64,000 bases of DNA, taken from the NCBI RefSeq assembly GCF_012935715.1, contig NZ_CP052860.1:5208001-5272000 (forward strand), read 5' to 3'. Below are positions 35,459 to 47,807 of the stretch, piece after piece. This stretch comes from Pseudomonas sp. ADAK13 (GTDB lineage: Bacteria > Pseudomonadota > Gammaproteobacteria > Pseudomonadales > Pseudomonadaceae). Position numbers and translations under genes: made by a program. Positions within the stretch are counted from its first letter, which is position 1. Each line of letters opens with the position of its first letter. The notes beneath the pieces are model-generated. The model saw only the letters and a program-made list of their open reading frames with translations. It made no database searches and was not told the DNA's origin.

Positions 35459-37162
35459 ATGAACGCTGTAAGCCTGGAACAGACCGAACGCCTCTGGTTG
35501 AACGCTTACCTGCCCGGCGTGCCGGCCGACATCGACGCCGGCATCGAGGATTACCCGTCGTTGCGCGAGGTGTTCCTGGAGCACCTGCACAAGTTCCGCG
35601 ACCGCGTGGCCTACGTCAGCATCGGCACCGAAATGACCTACGCTGACTGGGAGATCCAGGGCATTGCCTTTGCCGCCTGGCTGCAAGCCCAGGGCGTGAA
35701 GAAGGGCGACCGGGTGGCGCTGATGATGCCCAACTGCTTGCAGTACCCGATCTGCCTGCTGGGCACGATCCTGGCGGGCGCGGTGGTGGTCAACGTCAAC
35801 CCGTTGTACACCGCCCGGGAGCTGCAGCATTTGCTCAAGGACAGCGGAGCGGAGACCCTCGTGATCTTCGAAAACTTCGCCCACACCCTGGAGAAGGTGG
35901 TTGCCGCCAGTACCGTCAAACGCGTGGTGATTGCGGCCATCGGCGACTTGCTTGGTACGTTCAAGGGCGCGGCGATGAACTTCATCCTGCGCAGCGTGCA
36001 GAAGCAGGTGCCGCGTTTCAATTTGCCGGGGGCCGTGCGTTTCAACCAGGTCTTGAAACAGGGACGCGGGCAAACCCATCTGGCCGTGCCGATGAACCGC
36101 GAAGACCTGGCCTTCCTGCAATACACCGGTGGCACCACCGGCGATGCCAAAGGCGTGATGCTCAGCCATCGCAACATCATCGCCAACCTGTTGCAGGCCA
36201 AGGCGTGGGTCGGAGATCAACTGGATCAGAACCAGCAGGAAACCAACGTCACCTTGCTGCCGCTGTACCACATCTTTTCCCTCACGGTGAACTGCCTGAT
36301 GTTCATGTGCCTGGGCGGGCGCAACATCCTGATCGCCAACCCGCGGGACGTGAAACGGGTGCAGATGATCCTGCGCAAGGAGCGTTTCAACGGGATTGCC
36401 GGGGTGAATACGCTGTTCAACGGCTTGCTGGAAAACAAGGAATTCTGCGCCCGGGATTTCTCCGACCTGCGCATGGTGATCGCCGGCGGCATGGCCACCC
36501 ACACCGCCGTGGCCAAGCGCTGGAAGGAAGTCACCGGCTTGCCGATCATAGAAGGCTACGGCCTCACCGAGTGCTCGCCGGTAGTCAGCATCAGCCCCAT
36601 CGACATCTCACGCATGCGCGAAATGGAATTCACCGGCAGCATCGGCGTGCCGCTGCCGTCCACCTGGGTGCGGTTTATCCGCGAGGACGGAGAGCTGGCG
36701 GAACTGGGCGAGCAGGGCGAACTGCAAGTGCGCGGGCCGCAGGTGATGCAGGGTTACTGGAAACGCCCGGCGGAAACGGCCGAGGTGCTGGATGCTGAAG
36801 GCTGGCTGTCGACCGGGGATATCGGGGTGATGAATGAGCAGGGCTTCATTCGCCTGGTGGACCGCAAGAAGGACATGATCCTGGTGTCGGGGTTCAACGT
36901 GTACCCCAACGAGATCGAAGACGTGGTGGCGCTGCACCCCGGCGTGGCGGAAGTGGCGGCGATTGGGGTGGAGGATGGCGTGACCGGCGAGCGGGTGAAA
37001 ATCATCGTGGTGCGCAAGGACCCGGGTCTGACCCAGGAGCAGATTCTGGCGCATTGCCGGGAATACCTGACGGGGTACAAGGTGCCGCGGTTTGTGGAGT
37101 TTCGTACCGAGGAGTTGCCCAAGACGACGGTGGGCAAGGTGTTGCGCCGAGCGTTGCGCTAA
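35459..37162 (+). CDS. fadD: Long-chain fatty acid-CoA ligase FadD
   Basis: A 567-aa acyl-adenylate-forming enzyme that activates fatty acids with ATP and CoA. Seen: the P-loop YTGGTTGDAKGVM (about residues 221-233), EGYGLTECSPVVS (A5 motif), STGDIGVMNEQGFI and RKKDMILVSGFNVYPNE (A8), and the C-terminal Lys in LPKTTVGKVLRR. AAGGAG is 7 bp before ATG 35459. It is the last gene of the FabG4-MaoC-thiolase operon and supplies acyl-CoA from the alkane-derived acids. Confidence 0.95.
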   Translation: MNAVSLEQTERLWLNAYLPGVPADIDAGIEDYPSLREVFLEHLHKFRDRVAYVSIGTEMTYADWEIQGIAFAAWLQAQGVKKGDRVALMMPNCLQYPICLLGTILAGAVVVNVNPLYTARELQHLLKDSGAETLVIFENFAHTLEKVVAASTVKRVVIAAIGDLLGTFKGAAMNFILRSVQKQVPRFNLPGAVRFNQVLKQGRGQTHLAVPMNREDLAFLQYTGGTTGDAKGVMLSHRNIIANLLQAKAWVGDQLDQNQQETNVTLLPLYHIFSLTVNCLMFMCLGGRNILIANPRDVKRVQMILRKERFNGIAGVNTLFNGLLENKEFCARDFSDLRMVIAGGMATHTAVAKRWKEVTGLPIIEGYGLTECSPVVSISPIDISRMREMEFTGSIGVPLPSTWVRFIREDGELAELGEQGELQVRGPQVMQGYWKRPAETAEVLDAEGWLSTGDIGVMNEQGFIRLVDRKKDMILVSGFNVYPNEIEDVVALHPGVAEVAAIGVEDGVTGERVKIIVVRKDPGLTQEQILAHCREYLTGYKVPRFVEFRTEELPKTTVGKVLRRALR

Positions 37163-37184
37163 TCCCGAGTGCACTCGGTCAAAA

Positions 37185-37307
37185 TGTAGGAGTTGGCTTG
37201 CTGTGGTGAGCGGGCTTGCCCCGCGTTGGGCTGCGAAGCAGCCCCATCAATCTATGGTGAACCCGACGGGGGACAAGCCCCCTCACCACAGCAAGCCAGC
37301 TCCTACA
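37185..37307. repeat. Nested REPIN: GTGGTGAG-type element inside a GTAGGAG-type element
   Basis: The outer 17-nt arms TGTAGGAGTTGGCTTGC (37185-37201) and GCAAGCCAGCTCCTACA (37291-37307) exactly bracket a second inverted pair, TGTGGTGAG...CTCACCACA (37202-37290), which holds its own hairpins. It lies between the convergent fadD and iolR genes, where a bidirectional transcript end is expected. Confidence 0.8.
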
Positions 37308-37316
37308 TGCTCGCCG

Positions 37317-38213
37317 TCAGTCGTCGAATCCCACCTGCTCATGAATCTCATCGACCTTCAACTCCAGCCGATACGCCACGGCAATAAACAACGCCTGGCA
37401 CAGGCAAAGCGTCGCACTCAGTGACCTGAACGCAAACGACGAGCCTTCATTCACCAGCAACACCGTGCTCGCCCGCTTGGCCAGGGGCGACAGGTTGCTG
37501 TCGGTAATGATCAGCGTCTTGGCCTGATGATGCTGGGCAATCCGCAGGCAGTGCTGGGTTTCCTTGCCGTACGGCGTAAAGCTGATGGCGATCACCAAAT
37601 CATTCGCCCGCACACTGCGCATCTGCTCGCGATAACTGCCGCCCAACCCCGAGACCAGGTGAATGCGCTTGTTGGTGTGCTGCAGGTTGTACACCAGGTA
37701 GTCCGCCACGGCGAACGAGCGGCGCACGCCGACCACGTAGATGTTGTCGGCATTCACCACCAGGTCCACGGCCTTGTCGAAGGCCACGTCGTCCAGTTCC
37801 AGGCCCAGGCGCTCGATCCCGGACAGCGTGGCATTCACGCACTCACGCGCCAGGTCGCCGCCGCTGGCTTTCTGCGACTTGTTGGCGATCATGCTGCGGA
37901 TGCGCTGCTGGTAGTTCTGCACCGGCGTGGTCTTGTGGGTGTAGGCCTCGCGGAACAACGCCTGCATCTCACTGAAACCACTGAAACCGAAACGCTGGGA
38001 AAACCGCACGATGGCCGACGGGTGCACTTCGCATTCACGGGCGATGTCGCTGATGCGGTCGACCATGATCCGGTCGCTCTGCTGGCTCATGTAGCTGGCG
38101 ATGCGCTTGAGCTGGCGCGGCAGGCTCTCGTATTCATCGGTGATCAGCTGCAACAGCCGCTCGGCGTTGATCGGCGGGCTGGCGAGTGCGTCTTCCGGGG
38201 CGCTCTGGGACAT
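37317..38213 (-). CDS. iolR: RpiR-family regulator of inositol catabolism (IolR)
   Basis: A 298-aa regulator: N-terminal HTH_6 domain (about 15-95, with the HPSAIVRFSQRFGFSGFSE recognition region) and C-terminal SIS sugar-isomerase domain (about 130-270) that would bind an inositol metabolite. It is read away from iolC across a 303-bp region containing a TGGAA-N6-TTCCA palindrome. I recall GGAA-N6-TTCC as the IolR motif of alphaproteobacterial RpiR-type IolR. I chose ATG 38213 (MSQSAPEDAL); the frame extends upstream but without family-like sequence. Repression relieved by a pathway intermediate is the expected mode. Confidence 0.88.
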   Translation of the reverse strand: MSQSAPEDALASPPINAERLLQLITDEYESLPRQLKRIASYMSQQSDRIMVDRISDIARECEVHPSAIVRFSQRFGFSGFSEMQALFREAYTHKTTPVQNYQQRIRSMIANKSQKASGGDLARECVNATLSGIERLGLELDDVAFDKAVDLVVNADNIYVVGVRRSFAVADYLVYNLQHTNKRIHLVSGLGGSYREQMRSVRANDLVIAISFTPYGKETQHCLRIAQHHQAKTLIITDSNLSPLAKRASTVLLVNEGSSFAFRSLSATLCLCQALFIAVAYRLELKVDEIHEQVGFDD

Positions 38214-38378
38214 AGGGAATCCTTCTGGCTTGTTCTTATAGGGCGCGGTGAGCCGCCCCTGACAATAAGTCGATGTGCGCAAGTCTACAGGGTAGGCGCA
38301 AAAAAATACCTCGGCATCCCGCCACACGGTGCGGCTGAAACGATGCACCGTGGCTGGAACACACCGATGATGGCGTAT

Positions 38379-38394
38379 TGGAAAATATATTCCA
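38379..38394. promoter_or_regulatory. Candidate IolR operator TGGAA-N6-TTCCA
   Basis: TGGAA at 38379-38383 and TTCCA at 38390-38394 with a 6-bp AT spacer. The same motif and spacing recur at 49873-49888 before the inositol ABC transporter. Confidence 0.65.
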
Positions 38395-38399
38395 CAAAA

Positions 38400-38420
38400 A
38401 ATATTTATAGAATAAATATT
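38400..38420. promoter_or_regulatory. AT-rich palindrome AATATTTAT-AGA-ATAAATATT
   Basis: Perfect 9-bp arms around AGA, 5 bp after the TGGAA-N6-TTCCA site. Its ATAGAATAAA part recurs at 49844-49853 in the transporter promoter. It could be a second regulator site or overlap the iolC promoter. Confidence 0.5.
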
Positions 38421-38516
38421 GATTGGCGCCCCCAGACGTTCTAGTCTGCTTGCACCAAGAGCGTATGCCGCCACCACGACGGCAGACGCAGGCTGATAAA
38501 AATAACAGGAGCCAGC

Positions 38517-40454
38517 ATGGGCCAGACTCGTTTTGCCAGTGGGCGTCAATTGGATCTGATTTGCCTGGGACGCCTGGGCGTCGACCTTTACGCACAACAA
38601 GTGGGTGCACGGCTGGAGGATGTCTCAAGCTTCGCCAAGTACCTCGGCGGTTCCTCCGCCAACATCGCGTTCGGCACCGCGCGGCTGGGGCTCAAGTCGG
38701 CGATGTTGAGCCGGGTGGGTGACGACCATATGGGGCGTTTCCTGCTGGAGTCCCTGGCCCGCGAAGGCTGCGACGTCAGCGGCATCAAGGTCGACCCGGA
38801 ACGCCTCACCGCCATGGTGCTGCTGGGCCTCAAGGACCGTGAAACCTTCCCGCTGGTGTTCTACCGCGAGAACTGCGCCGACATGGCCCTGCGCGCCGAA
38901 GACATCAGCGAAGCGTTTATTGCTTCCAGCAAGGCGCTGCTGATCACCGGCACTCACTTCTCCACCGACGGCGTGTACAAGGCCAGCATCCAGGCGCTGG
39001 ACTATGCCGAGAAGCACAACGTCAAGCGCGTGCTCGACATCGACTACCGCCCGGTGCTCTGGGGCCTGGCCGGCAAGGCCGACGGTGAAACCCGGTTTGT
39101 GGCCGACCAGAATGTCAGCCAGCACGTGCAAAAAATCCTCCCGCGGTTTGACCTGATCGTCGGCACCGAAGAAGAATTCCTGATTGCCGGCGGCAGCGAA
39201 GACTTGCTGACGGCGTTGCGTACCGTGCGCGGCCTGACCTCGGCCACCCTGGTGGTCAAGCTCGGCCCGCAAGGCTGCACGGTAATCCACGGCGACATCC
39301 CGGCCCGCCTCGAAGACGGCGCGATCTACCCTGGTGTACGGGTGGAAGTGCTCAACGTATTGGGCGCCGGTGACGCGTTCATGTCCGGCTTCCTCAGCGG
39401 CTGGCTTGAAGACGCCAGCGACGAGCGCTGCTGCCAGTTGGCCAATGCCTGCGGCGGCCTGGTGGTGTCCCGCCATGCCTGCGCCCCGGCCATGCCGACC
39501 CGTGCCGAACTCGATTACCTGTTCAACAGCCCGGTGCCGATTACCCGCCCGGACCAGGACGCGGCGCTGCAACGCCTGCACCAGGTCAGCGTGCCGCGCA
39601 AAGCCTGGAAGCAGCTCTTTGTGTTTGCCTTCGACCATCGCTGGCAATTAGTGGAACTGGCACAAAAGGGCGGCCAGGACCCGGCGCGCATCAGCGCCCT
39701 CAAGCAGCTGTTTATCCAGGCTGTGGAACGGGTTGAAAGCAAACTGGCGGAGCAGGGCGTCGAGGCCGATGTGGGGATTCTGGCCGACCAGCGCTTCGGC
39801 CAGGACGCACTGAACGCCGCCAGCGGTCGCGGCTGGTGGATCGCCCGCCCCGTGGAAGTCCAGAACTCCCGGCCATTGGTCTTTGAGCACGGTCGCTCGG
39901 TGGGCAGCAACCTGATTGCCTGGCCTCAGGAACAGATCATCAAGTGCCTGGTGCAATTTCACCCCGACGACGAACCGCTGCTGCGCCTGGAACAGGAAGC
40001 GCAACTCAAGAGCCTGTACCAGGCGTCCCTGGTCAGCGGCCATGAGCTGTTGCTGGAAGTGGTGCCGCCCAAGGATCACCCGTCCACCTATCCCGATGTG
40101 CTCTATCGCAGCCTCAAACGCCTGTACAACCTGGGTATCTACCCGGCGTGGTGGAAGATTGAAGCGCAGTCGGCCGAAGACTGGAAAAAGCTCGACGAAC
40201 TGATTCAGGAGCGCGATCCCTACTGCCGCGGCGTGGTGCTGCTGGGGCTGAACGCCTCGGCCGAATGCCTGGCCGATGGCTTCCGGCAAGCCAGCCAGAG
40301 CCAGACCTGCCGTGGTTTCGCCGTGGGCCGCACGATCTTCCAGGAGCCAAGCCGTGCCTGGCTGGCCGGGGAGATTGACGATGAGGGGTTGATTCAACAA
40401 GCCCAGGGCATCTTTGAACAACTGATCAATGCCTGGCGCAGCGCCCGAAGTTAA
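38517..40454 (+). CDS. iolC: Fused 5-dehydro-2-deoxygluconokinase / DUF2090 aldolase-type protein (IolC)
   Basis: A 645-aa two-domain protein. The N-terminal PfkB sugar kinase (about 1-325) has GGSSANIAFG and the catalytic NVLGAGDAFMSG. The C-terminal DUF2090 domain (about 335-640) starts FVFAFDHRWQLVELA and contains PAWWKIEA. The kinase phosphorylates 5-dehydro-2-deoxygluconate; the DUF2090 part is thought to replace the separate aldolase IolJ, which is missing from the cluster. It is the first gene opposite iolR. Confidence 0.92.
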   Translation: MGQTRFASGRQLDLICLGRLGVDLYAQQVGARLEDVSSFAKYLGGSSANIAFGTARLGLKSAMLSRVGDDHMGRFLLESLAREGCDVSGIKVDPERLTAMVLLGLKDRETFPLVFYRENCADMALRAEDISEAFIASSKALLITGTHFSTDGVYKASIQALDYAEKHNVKRVLDIDYRPVLWGLAGKADGETRFVADQNVSQHVQKILPRFDLIVGTEEEFLIAGGSEDLLTALRTVRGLTSATLVVKLGPQGCTVIHGDIPARLEDGAIYPGVRVEVLNVLGAGDAFMSGFLSGWLEDASDERCCQLANACGGLVVSRHACAPAMPTRAELDYLFNSPVPITRPDQDAALQRLHQVSVPRKAWKQLFVFAFDHRWQLVELAQKGGQDPARISALKQLFIQAVERVESKLAEQGVEADVGILADQRFGQDALNAASGRGWWIARPVEVQNSRPLVFEHGRSVGSNLIAWPQEQIIKCLVQFHPDDEPLLRLEQEAQLKSLYQASLVSGHELLLEVVPPKDHPSTYPDVLYRSLKRLYNLGIYPAWWKIEAQSAEDWKKLDELIQERDPYCRGVVLLGLNASAECLADGFRQASQSQTCRGFAVGRTIFQEPSRAWLAGEIDDEGLIQQAQGIFEQLINAWRSARS

Positions 40455-40485
40455 ACCCCGGTCGTTGAATTGGAATGCAATCAAA

Positions 40486-40572
40486 TGTGGGAGCTGGCTT
40501 GCCTGCGATGGCATCACCTCGGTACACCTGTTAGACCGAGTCGCCCGCATCGCAGGCAAGCCAGCTCGCACA
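40486..40572. repeat. REPIN (GTGGGAGC group)
   Basis: TGTGGGAGCTGGCTTGCC and GGCAAGCCAGCTCGCACA (one change in the outer core) around a spacer with CCTCGGTACACC / AGACCGAGTC. It lies inside the iol cluster, between iolC and iolE, an unusual place for an uninterrupted operon. Confidence 0.83.
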
Positions 40573-40619
40573 TAAAGCAGATCTCAGGCAACTCTGAAAA
40601 AACAATAATAGGTGCAGCC

Positions 40620-41513
40620 ATGCCCGCTATCCGAATTGGCATCAACCCGATCTCCTGGAGCAACGACGACCTGCCGGCCCTGGGTGGCGAAACGCCGTTG
40701 AGCACAGCCCTCAGTGAGGGCAAGGACATCGGCTACGAAGGCTTCGAACTCAACGGCAAGTTCCCCAAGGACGCCAAAGGCGTCGGCGATGTACTGCGCC
40801 CGTATGACCTGGCACTGGTCTCCGGCTGGTACTCCAGCCGCCTGGCCCGGCGCTCGGTGGCGGAAGAAATCGAGGCCATCGCCGGTCACCTCGAACTGCT
40901 GCGCGAGAACGGCGCCAGCGTGCTGGTGTACGGCGAAGTCGCCGACTCGATCCAGGGTTCGCCGGTGCGCCTGATGGAACGCCCGCGTTTCCACAGCGAA
41001 CAGGCCTGGCAGGCATACGCCGACAAACTCACCGAGCTGGCACGCTTCACCTTGTCCCAGGGCGTGCGCCTGGCGTACCACCACCATATGGGTGCCTACG
41101 TCGAATCCCCGGAAGACATTGACCAACTGATGCGCCGCACCGGCCCGGAAGTCGGCCTGCTGTTCGATTCGGGCCACTGCTACATGGGCGGCGGCGAACC
41201 TATCGAGGTGCTGCGCAAACACATCGACCGCATCTGCCACGTGCACTTCAAGGACGTGCGCAAACCGGTGGTGCAACTGGCGCGCAACCAGATGTGGAGC
41301 TTCCCGGACTGCATCGTCAACGGCACCTTCACTGTGCCCGGCGACGGTGATATCGACTTCGCCGCGCTGCTGGACGTGCTGCTGGCCGCCGACTACCACG
41401 GCTGGTTAGTGGTGGAAGCCGAGCAGGATCCGGCAGTGGCGCCCAGCTACATCTATGCGAAGAAGGGTTACGACACCCTGCGCGCACTGTTGAGCGAGAG
41501 GACTGGACAATGA
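40620..41513 (+). CDS. iolE: myo-Inosose-2 dehydratase (IolE)
   Basis: A 297-aa TIM-barrel enzyme that dehydrates 2-keto-myo-inositol. Seen: the N-terminal GINPISWSNDDLPALGGETP block characteristic of IolE, metal-site residues in AYHHHMGAYVE and LFDSGHCYMGG, and HVHFKDVR. I used ATG 40620; the frame extends back through the REPIN, which argues against an earlier start. It overlaps iolB by 4 bp (ATGA). Confidence 0.95.
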   Translation: MPAIRIGINPISWSNDDLPALGGETPLSTALSEGKDIGYEGFELNGKFPKDAKGVGDVLRPYDLALVSGWYSSRLARRSVAEEIEAIAGHLELLRENGASVLVYGEVADSIQGSPVRLMERPRFHSEQAWQAYADKLTELARFTLSQGVRLAYHHHMGAYVESPEDIDQLMRRTGPEVGLLFDSGHCYMGGGEPIEVLRKHIDRICHVHFKDVRKPVVQLARNQMWSFPDCIVNGTFTVPGDGDIDFAALLDVLLAADYHGWLVVEAEQDPAVAPSYIYAKKGYDTLRALLSERTGQ

Positions 41514-42304
41514 GCCTGTTGGTCAAAAGCAGCAAACGCGGACAGACCATGGTCGCGCTGGAAGAAGGGCGCCTGGAATATGTGGGCTTCTCCGCCTACC
41601 GCCTGAGCCTGGGTGAAAGCTTGCCGGTCACCGCCGGTGATAAAGAACTGTGCCTGGTGCTGCTCAGCGGCCGGGTGACTATTCAGGGCGAAGGCTTCAA
41701 CTGGGAAAACCTCGGCGATCGCCACTCGGTGTTCGAAGACAAATCCCCCTTTGCTGCCTACCTGCCACCGGGCACCGACGCCCAGGTCACCGCGCTGAGC
41801 GACGTGCAAATCGCGGTCTGCGCGGCTCCCGGTTCGACTGACGCAGGTCTTGCGCCTCGATTGATCCGCCCCGAGCAATGCAAACGCAGCGTACGCGGCA
41901 AGGGCGCCAACACCCGCTACGTGTGCGACATCCTGCCCGACAGCGAGCCTGCCCATTCGCTGCTGGTGGTGGAGGTGCGCACGCCGTCCGGTCACTCGTC
42001 GAGTTACCCGCCCCACAAGCACGACACCGATGACTTGCCGCACCAGAGCTTTCTCGAAGAAACCTATTACCACCAGATCAACCCGCCCCAGGGCTTTGTG
42101 TTCCAGCGCGTCTACACCGACGACCGCAGCATCGACCAGGCCATGGCCGTGGAAAACAGCGACCTGGTGGTGGTGCCCAAGGGGTATCACCCGGTCAGCG
42201 TGCCGTATGGCTACGAGTCCTACTACCTGAACGTGATGGCCGGCCCCAAGCGAGCCTGGCATTTCCATAACGACCCGCAGCACAGCTGGCTGCTGGATCT
42301 TTAA
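41510..42304 (+). CDS. iolB: 5-Deoxyglucuronate isomerase (IolB)
   Basis: A 264-aa bicupin that isomerises 5-deoxyglucuronate to 5-dehydro-2-deoxygluconate. Seen: the IolB metal motif [12 protein letters not shown] (about residues 164-175) with its His and Asp ligands, [14 protein letters not shown], and the ending [18 protein letters not shown]. Its start overlaps iolE by ATGA. Confidence 0.95.
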   Translation: MSLLVKSSKRGQTMVALEEGRLEYVGFSAYRLSLGESLPVTAGDKELCLVLLSGRVTIQGEGFNWENLGDRHSVFEDKSPFAAYLPPGTDAQVTALSDVQIAVCAAPGSTDAGLAPRLIRPEQCKRSVRGKGANTRYVCDILPDSEPAHSLLVVEVRTPSGHSSSYPPHKHDTDDLPHQSFLEETYYHQINPPQGFVFQRVYTDDRSIDQAMAVENSDLVVVPKGYHPVSVPYGYESYYLNVMAGPKRAWHFHNDPQHSWLLDL

Positions 42305-42329
42305 GCACTTTCGACGGAGAACAAGAACA

Positions 42330-43832
42330 ATGAGCAACGCCCCGGTAATCGGCCATTACATCAACGGCCAGGTGCAGGACAGCGACAGTGAGCGTTTCAG
42401 CCCTGTGTTCAACCCGGCCACCGGCGAAGTCCAGGCCCGTGTCGGGCTGGCCAGCCAGAAGACCGTCGATGAAGCCGTGGCCTCGGCACTGAACGCCTTC
42501 CCGGCGTGGTCCGAGCAATCGTCCCTGCGCCGTTCGCGGGTGCTGTTCAAGTTCAAGGAGTTGCTCGACCAGCACCACGATGAACTGGCCGAAATCATCA
42601 GCCGCGAGCACGGCAAAGTGTTCTCCGACGCCAAGGGCGAAGTCACCCGCGGCATCGAGATCGTCGAGTACGCCTGTGGCGCGCCCAACCTGCTGAAAAC
42701 CGATTTCAGCGACAACATCGGCGGCGGCATCGACAACTGGAACCTGCGCCAGCCCCTGGGCGTGTGCGCCGGCATTACCCCGTTCAACTTCCCGGTGATG
42801 GTGCCGCTGTGGATGATCCCGCTGGCATTGGCCACCGGTAATTGCTTCATCCTCAAACCGTCCGAGCGTGACCCGTCCGTCAGTTTGCTGATGGCCCGTC
42901 TGTTGACCGAAGCCGGGCTGCCCGACGGTGTGTTCAACGTGGTGCAGGGCGACAAGAGCGCGGTGGACGGCCTGTTGCAGCACCCGGACATCGAAGCGAT
43001 TTCATTTGTCGGCTCCACGCCGATTGCCGAGTACATCCATCAGCAGGCCACCCAGCGCGGCAAGCGTGTGCAGGCGTTGGGCGGCGCGAAGAACCATATG
43101 ATCGTGATGCCGGATGCTGACCTGGATCAGGCGGCTGACGCCTTGATCGGTGCGGCCTACGGCTCGGCCGGCGAGCGTTGCATGGCGATTTCGATTGCGG
43201 TGGTGGTGGGTGATGTCGGCGACAAGCTGATCGAAAAACTGCTGCCGCGCATTGACCAGTTGAAGGTCGGCAACGGCATGCAGAAAGACAGCGAGATGGG
43301 CCCGTTGGTCACCGCCGAACACAAGGCCAAGGTCGAGGGCTTTATCGACCAGGGCGTGGCCCAGGGCGCGAAGCTGATCGTCGATGGCCGTGGCTTCAAG
43401 GTGCCGGGGGCGGAGGGTGGTTTCTTCGTCGGCGCGACCTTGTTCGATAATGTAACGACCGAGATGAGCATCTACCAGCAAGAGATCTTCGGGCCGGTGC
43501 TGGGCATCGTGCGGGTGGCGGATTTTGCCAGCGCGGTGGCCTTGATCAACGCCCATGAATTCGGCAACGGCGTGTCGTGCTTTACCAGCGACGGCGGCAT
43601 TGCCCGCGCGTTTGCCCGCACCATCAAGGTCGGCATGGTCGGCATCAACGTGCCGATTCCGGTGCCCATGGCCTGGCATTCGTTTGGTGGCTGGAAGCGC
43701 TCGCTGTTCGGCGACCACCATGCCTACGGCGAAGAAGGCATTCGTTTCTACAGCCGCTACAAAAGCGTCATGCAACGCTGGCCCGACAGCATCGCCAAGG
43801 GCCCTGAATTCAGCATGCCAACCGCCAAGTAA
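42330..43832 (+). CDS. iolA: Methylmalonate-semialdehyde dehydrogenase (IolA/MmsA)
   Basis: A 500-aa CoA-acylating aldehyde dehydrogenase that converts malonate semialdehyde (last inositol step) to acetyl-CoA. Seen: [25 protein letters not shown], the catalytic Cys in [11 protein letters not shown], and [10 protein letters not shown]. The cysteine neighbourhood with GERCM is typical of MmsA-type enzymes. The placement inside the iol operon argues for the inositol role rather than valine breakdown. Confidence 0.95.
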   Translation: MSNAPVIGHYINGQVQDSDSERFSPVFNPATGEVQARVGLASQKTVDEAVASALNAFPAWSEQSSLRRSRVLFKFKELLDQHHDELAEIISREHGKVFSDAKGEVTRGIEIVEYACGAPNLLKTDFSDNIGGGIDNWNLRQPLGVCAGITPFNFPVMVPLWMIPLALATGNCFILKPSERDPSVSLLMARLLTEAGLPDGVFNVVQGDKSAVDGLLQHPDIEAISFVGSTPIAEYIHQQATQRGKRVQALGGAKNHMIVMPDADLDQAADALIGAAYGSAGERCMAISIAVVVGDVGDKLIEKLLPRIDQLKVGNGMQKDSEMGPLVTAEHKAKVEGFIDQGVAQGAKLIVDGRGFKVPGAEGGFFVGATLFDNVTTEMSIYQQEIFGPVLGIVRVADFASAVALINAHEFGNGVSCFTSDGGIARAFARTIKVGMVGINVPIPVPMAWHSFGGWKRSLFGDHHAYGEEGIRFYSRYKSVMQRWPDSIAKGPEFSMPTAK

Positions 43833-43859
43833 TTTTTTCGAGTGTGGAGCACAACAATA

Positions 43860-44675
43860 ATGAAGTCGCCTCTACGTTTTGCCCTCAACCGCATGGTCGC
43901 CCCCAGCCTTTCCCTGCCGGATTTCATCCAGCTGGCGGTGACTCTCAAATGCGATGCCATCGAGATCCGCAACGACCTCAAGGGCATCGAGATTGAAGAC
44001 GGCACCCCCGCCAGCCGCGTGCGTGAATTGTGCGCAGTGCACGGCATCACCGTGCTGTCGATCAACGCGCTGTACCCGTTCGACGTGTGGAATGACGAGC
44101 GCCGCGCCCAGGCGATCAAGCTGGCCGCCTATGCCCGCGAAAGCGGCGCGCGGGCGTTGGTCATGTGCCCGTTGAACGACCGCGCCGACCCGCGCAACGA
44201 AGCCCAGCGTGCCGCCGGTTTGCGCACGGCCTTGAGTGAGCTGGCGCCGATCCTGCGTGAGTACGGGATTCTCGGGTTTGTCGAGCCCCTGGGCTTTGAA
44301 GAATGCTCCCTGCGCCGCAAACGCGTGGCGGTGGATGCGATCAAGGCCATTGGCGGGCTGGATGTATTCCGCGTGGTGCACGACACCTTCCACCACCACC
44401 TGGCCAGTGAACATGAGTTCTTCCCGGAGCTGACCGGGCTGGTGCACATCTCCGGTGTGGAAGATGCCGACGCGCCGCTGAACTCGATCCGCGACGGCCA
44501 CCGCGTGCTGGTGGGCGAGGCGGACATCCTCGGCAACGCCGCGCAGATCGACACCTTGCTCAGCACCGGCTACAGCGGCTACCTGTCGTTCGAGCCGTTC
44601 GCCGACAGCGTGCACGGCCTGGCCGACATCAAGCAGGCACTGGGGGCGAGCATCGCCCACCTGCAAAAACGATAA
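43860..44675 (+). CDS. iolI: 2-Keto-myo-inositol isomerase-like TIM barrel (IolI)
   Basis: A 271-aa xylose-isomerase-like TIM barrel. It resembles B. subtilis IolI by eye (EIRND near the N-terminus, [34 protein letters not shown]). The likely metal ligands are Glu in FVEP, Asp and His in VHDTFHHH, and Glu in LSFEPF. It would interconvert inosose isomers, feeding D-chiro-inositol into the path. ATG 43860 was taken over a longer start at 43842 because the conserved domain starts there. Confidence 0.85.
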   Translation: MKSPLRFALNRMVAPSLSLPDFIQLAVTLKCDAIEIRNDLKGIEIEDGTPASRVRELCAVHGITVLSINALYPFDVWNDERRAQAIKLAAYARESGARALVMCPLNDRADPRNEAQRAAGLRTALSELAPILREYGILGFVEPLGFEECSLRRKRVAVDAIKAIGGLDVFRVVHDTFHHHLASEHEFFPELTGLVHISGVEDADAPLNSIRDGHRVLVGEADILGNAAQIDTLLSTGYSGYLSFEPFADSVHGLADIKQALGASIAHLQKR

Positions 44676-44685
44676 GGGGCACCCC

Positions 44686-47647
<2,962 letters not shown>

Positions 47648-47676
47648 CACCTATTCCACTGGAGGAACCCGATCAG

Positions 47677-47766
47677 TGTGGGAGCTGGCTTGCCTGCGAT
47701 GACGGCGGCACATTCAACAAGACTGTCGCCTGATACACCACTATCGCAGGCAAGCCAGCTCCCACA
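47677..47766. repeat. REPIN (GTGGGAGC group)
   Basis: Intact arms TGTGGGAGCTGGCTTGCC and GGCAAGCCAGCTCCCACA between iolG and iolH; likely the 3' end of the main iol transcript. Confidence 0.87.
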
Positions 47767-47807
47767 TTTGATCGGGTTCCAACATCAGATTTGGGAGCGT
47801 TTCTAAC

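Larger units (their letters stand above)
38214..38516. promoter_or_regulatory. iolR-iolC divergent control region
   Basis: 303 bp without a gene. It holds two palindromes in an AT-rich core at 38379-38420, listed separately, and CAGGAG as the iolC ribosome site. The promoters of both genes should lie here. Confidence 0.6.

Noticed and set aside
37185..37307. CRISPR-like array from the repeats
   Set aside because: The repeats are inverted REP arms, not direct repeats with unique spacers; no cas genes are near. No CRISPR array, tRNA or rRNA was seen anywhere in the window.
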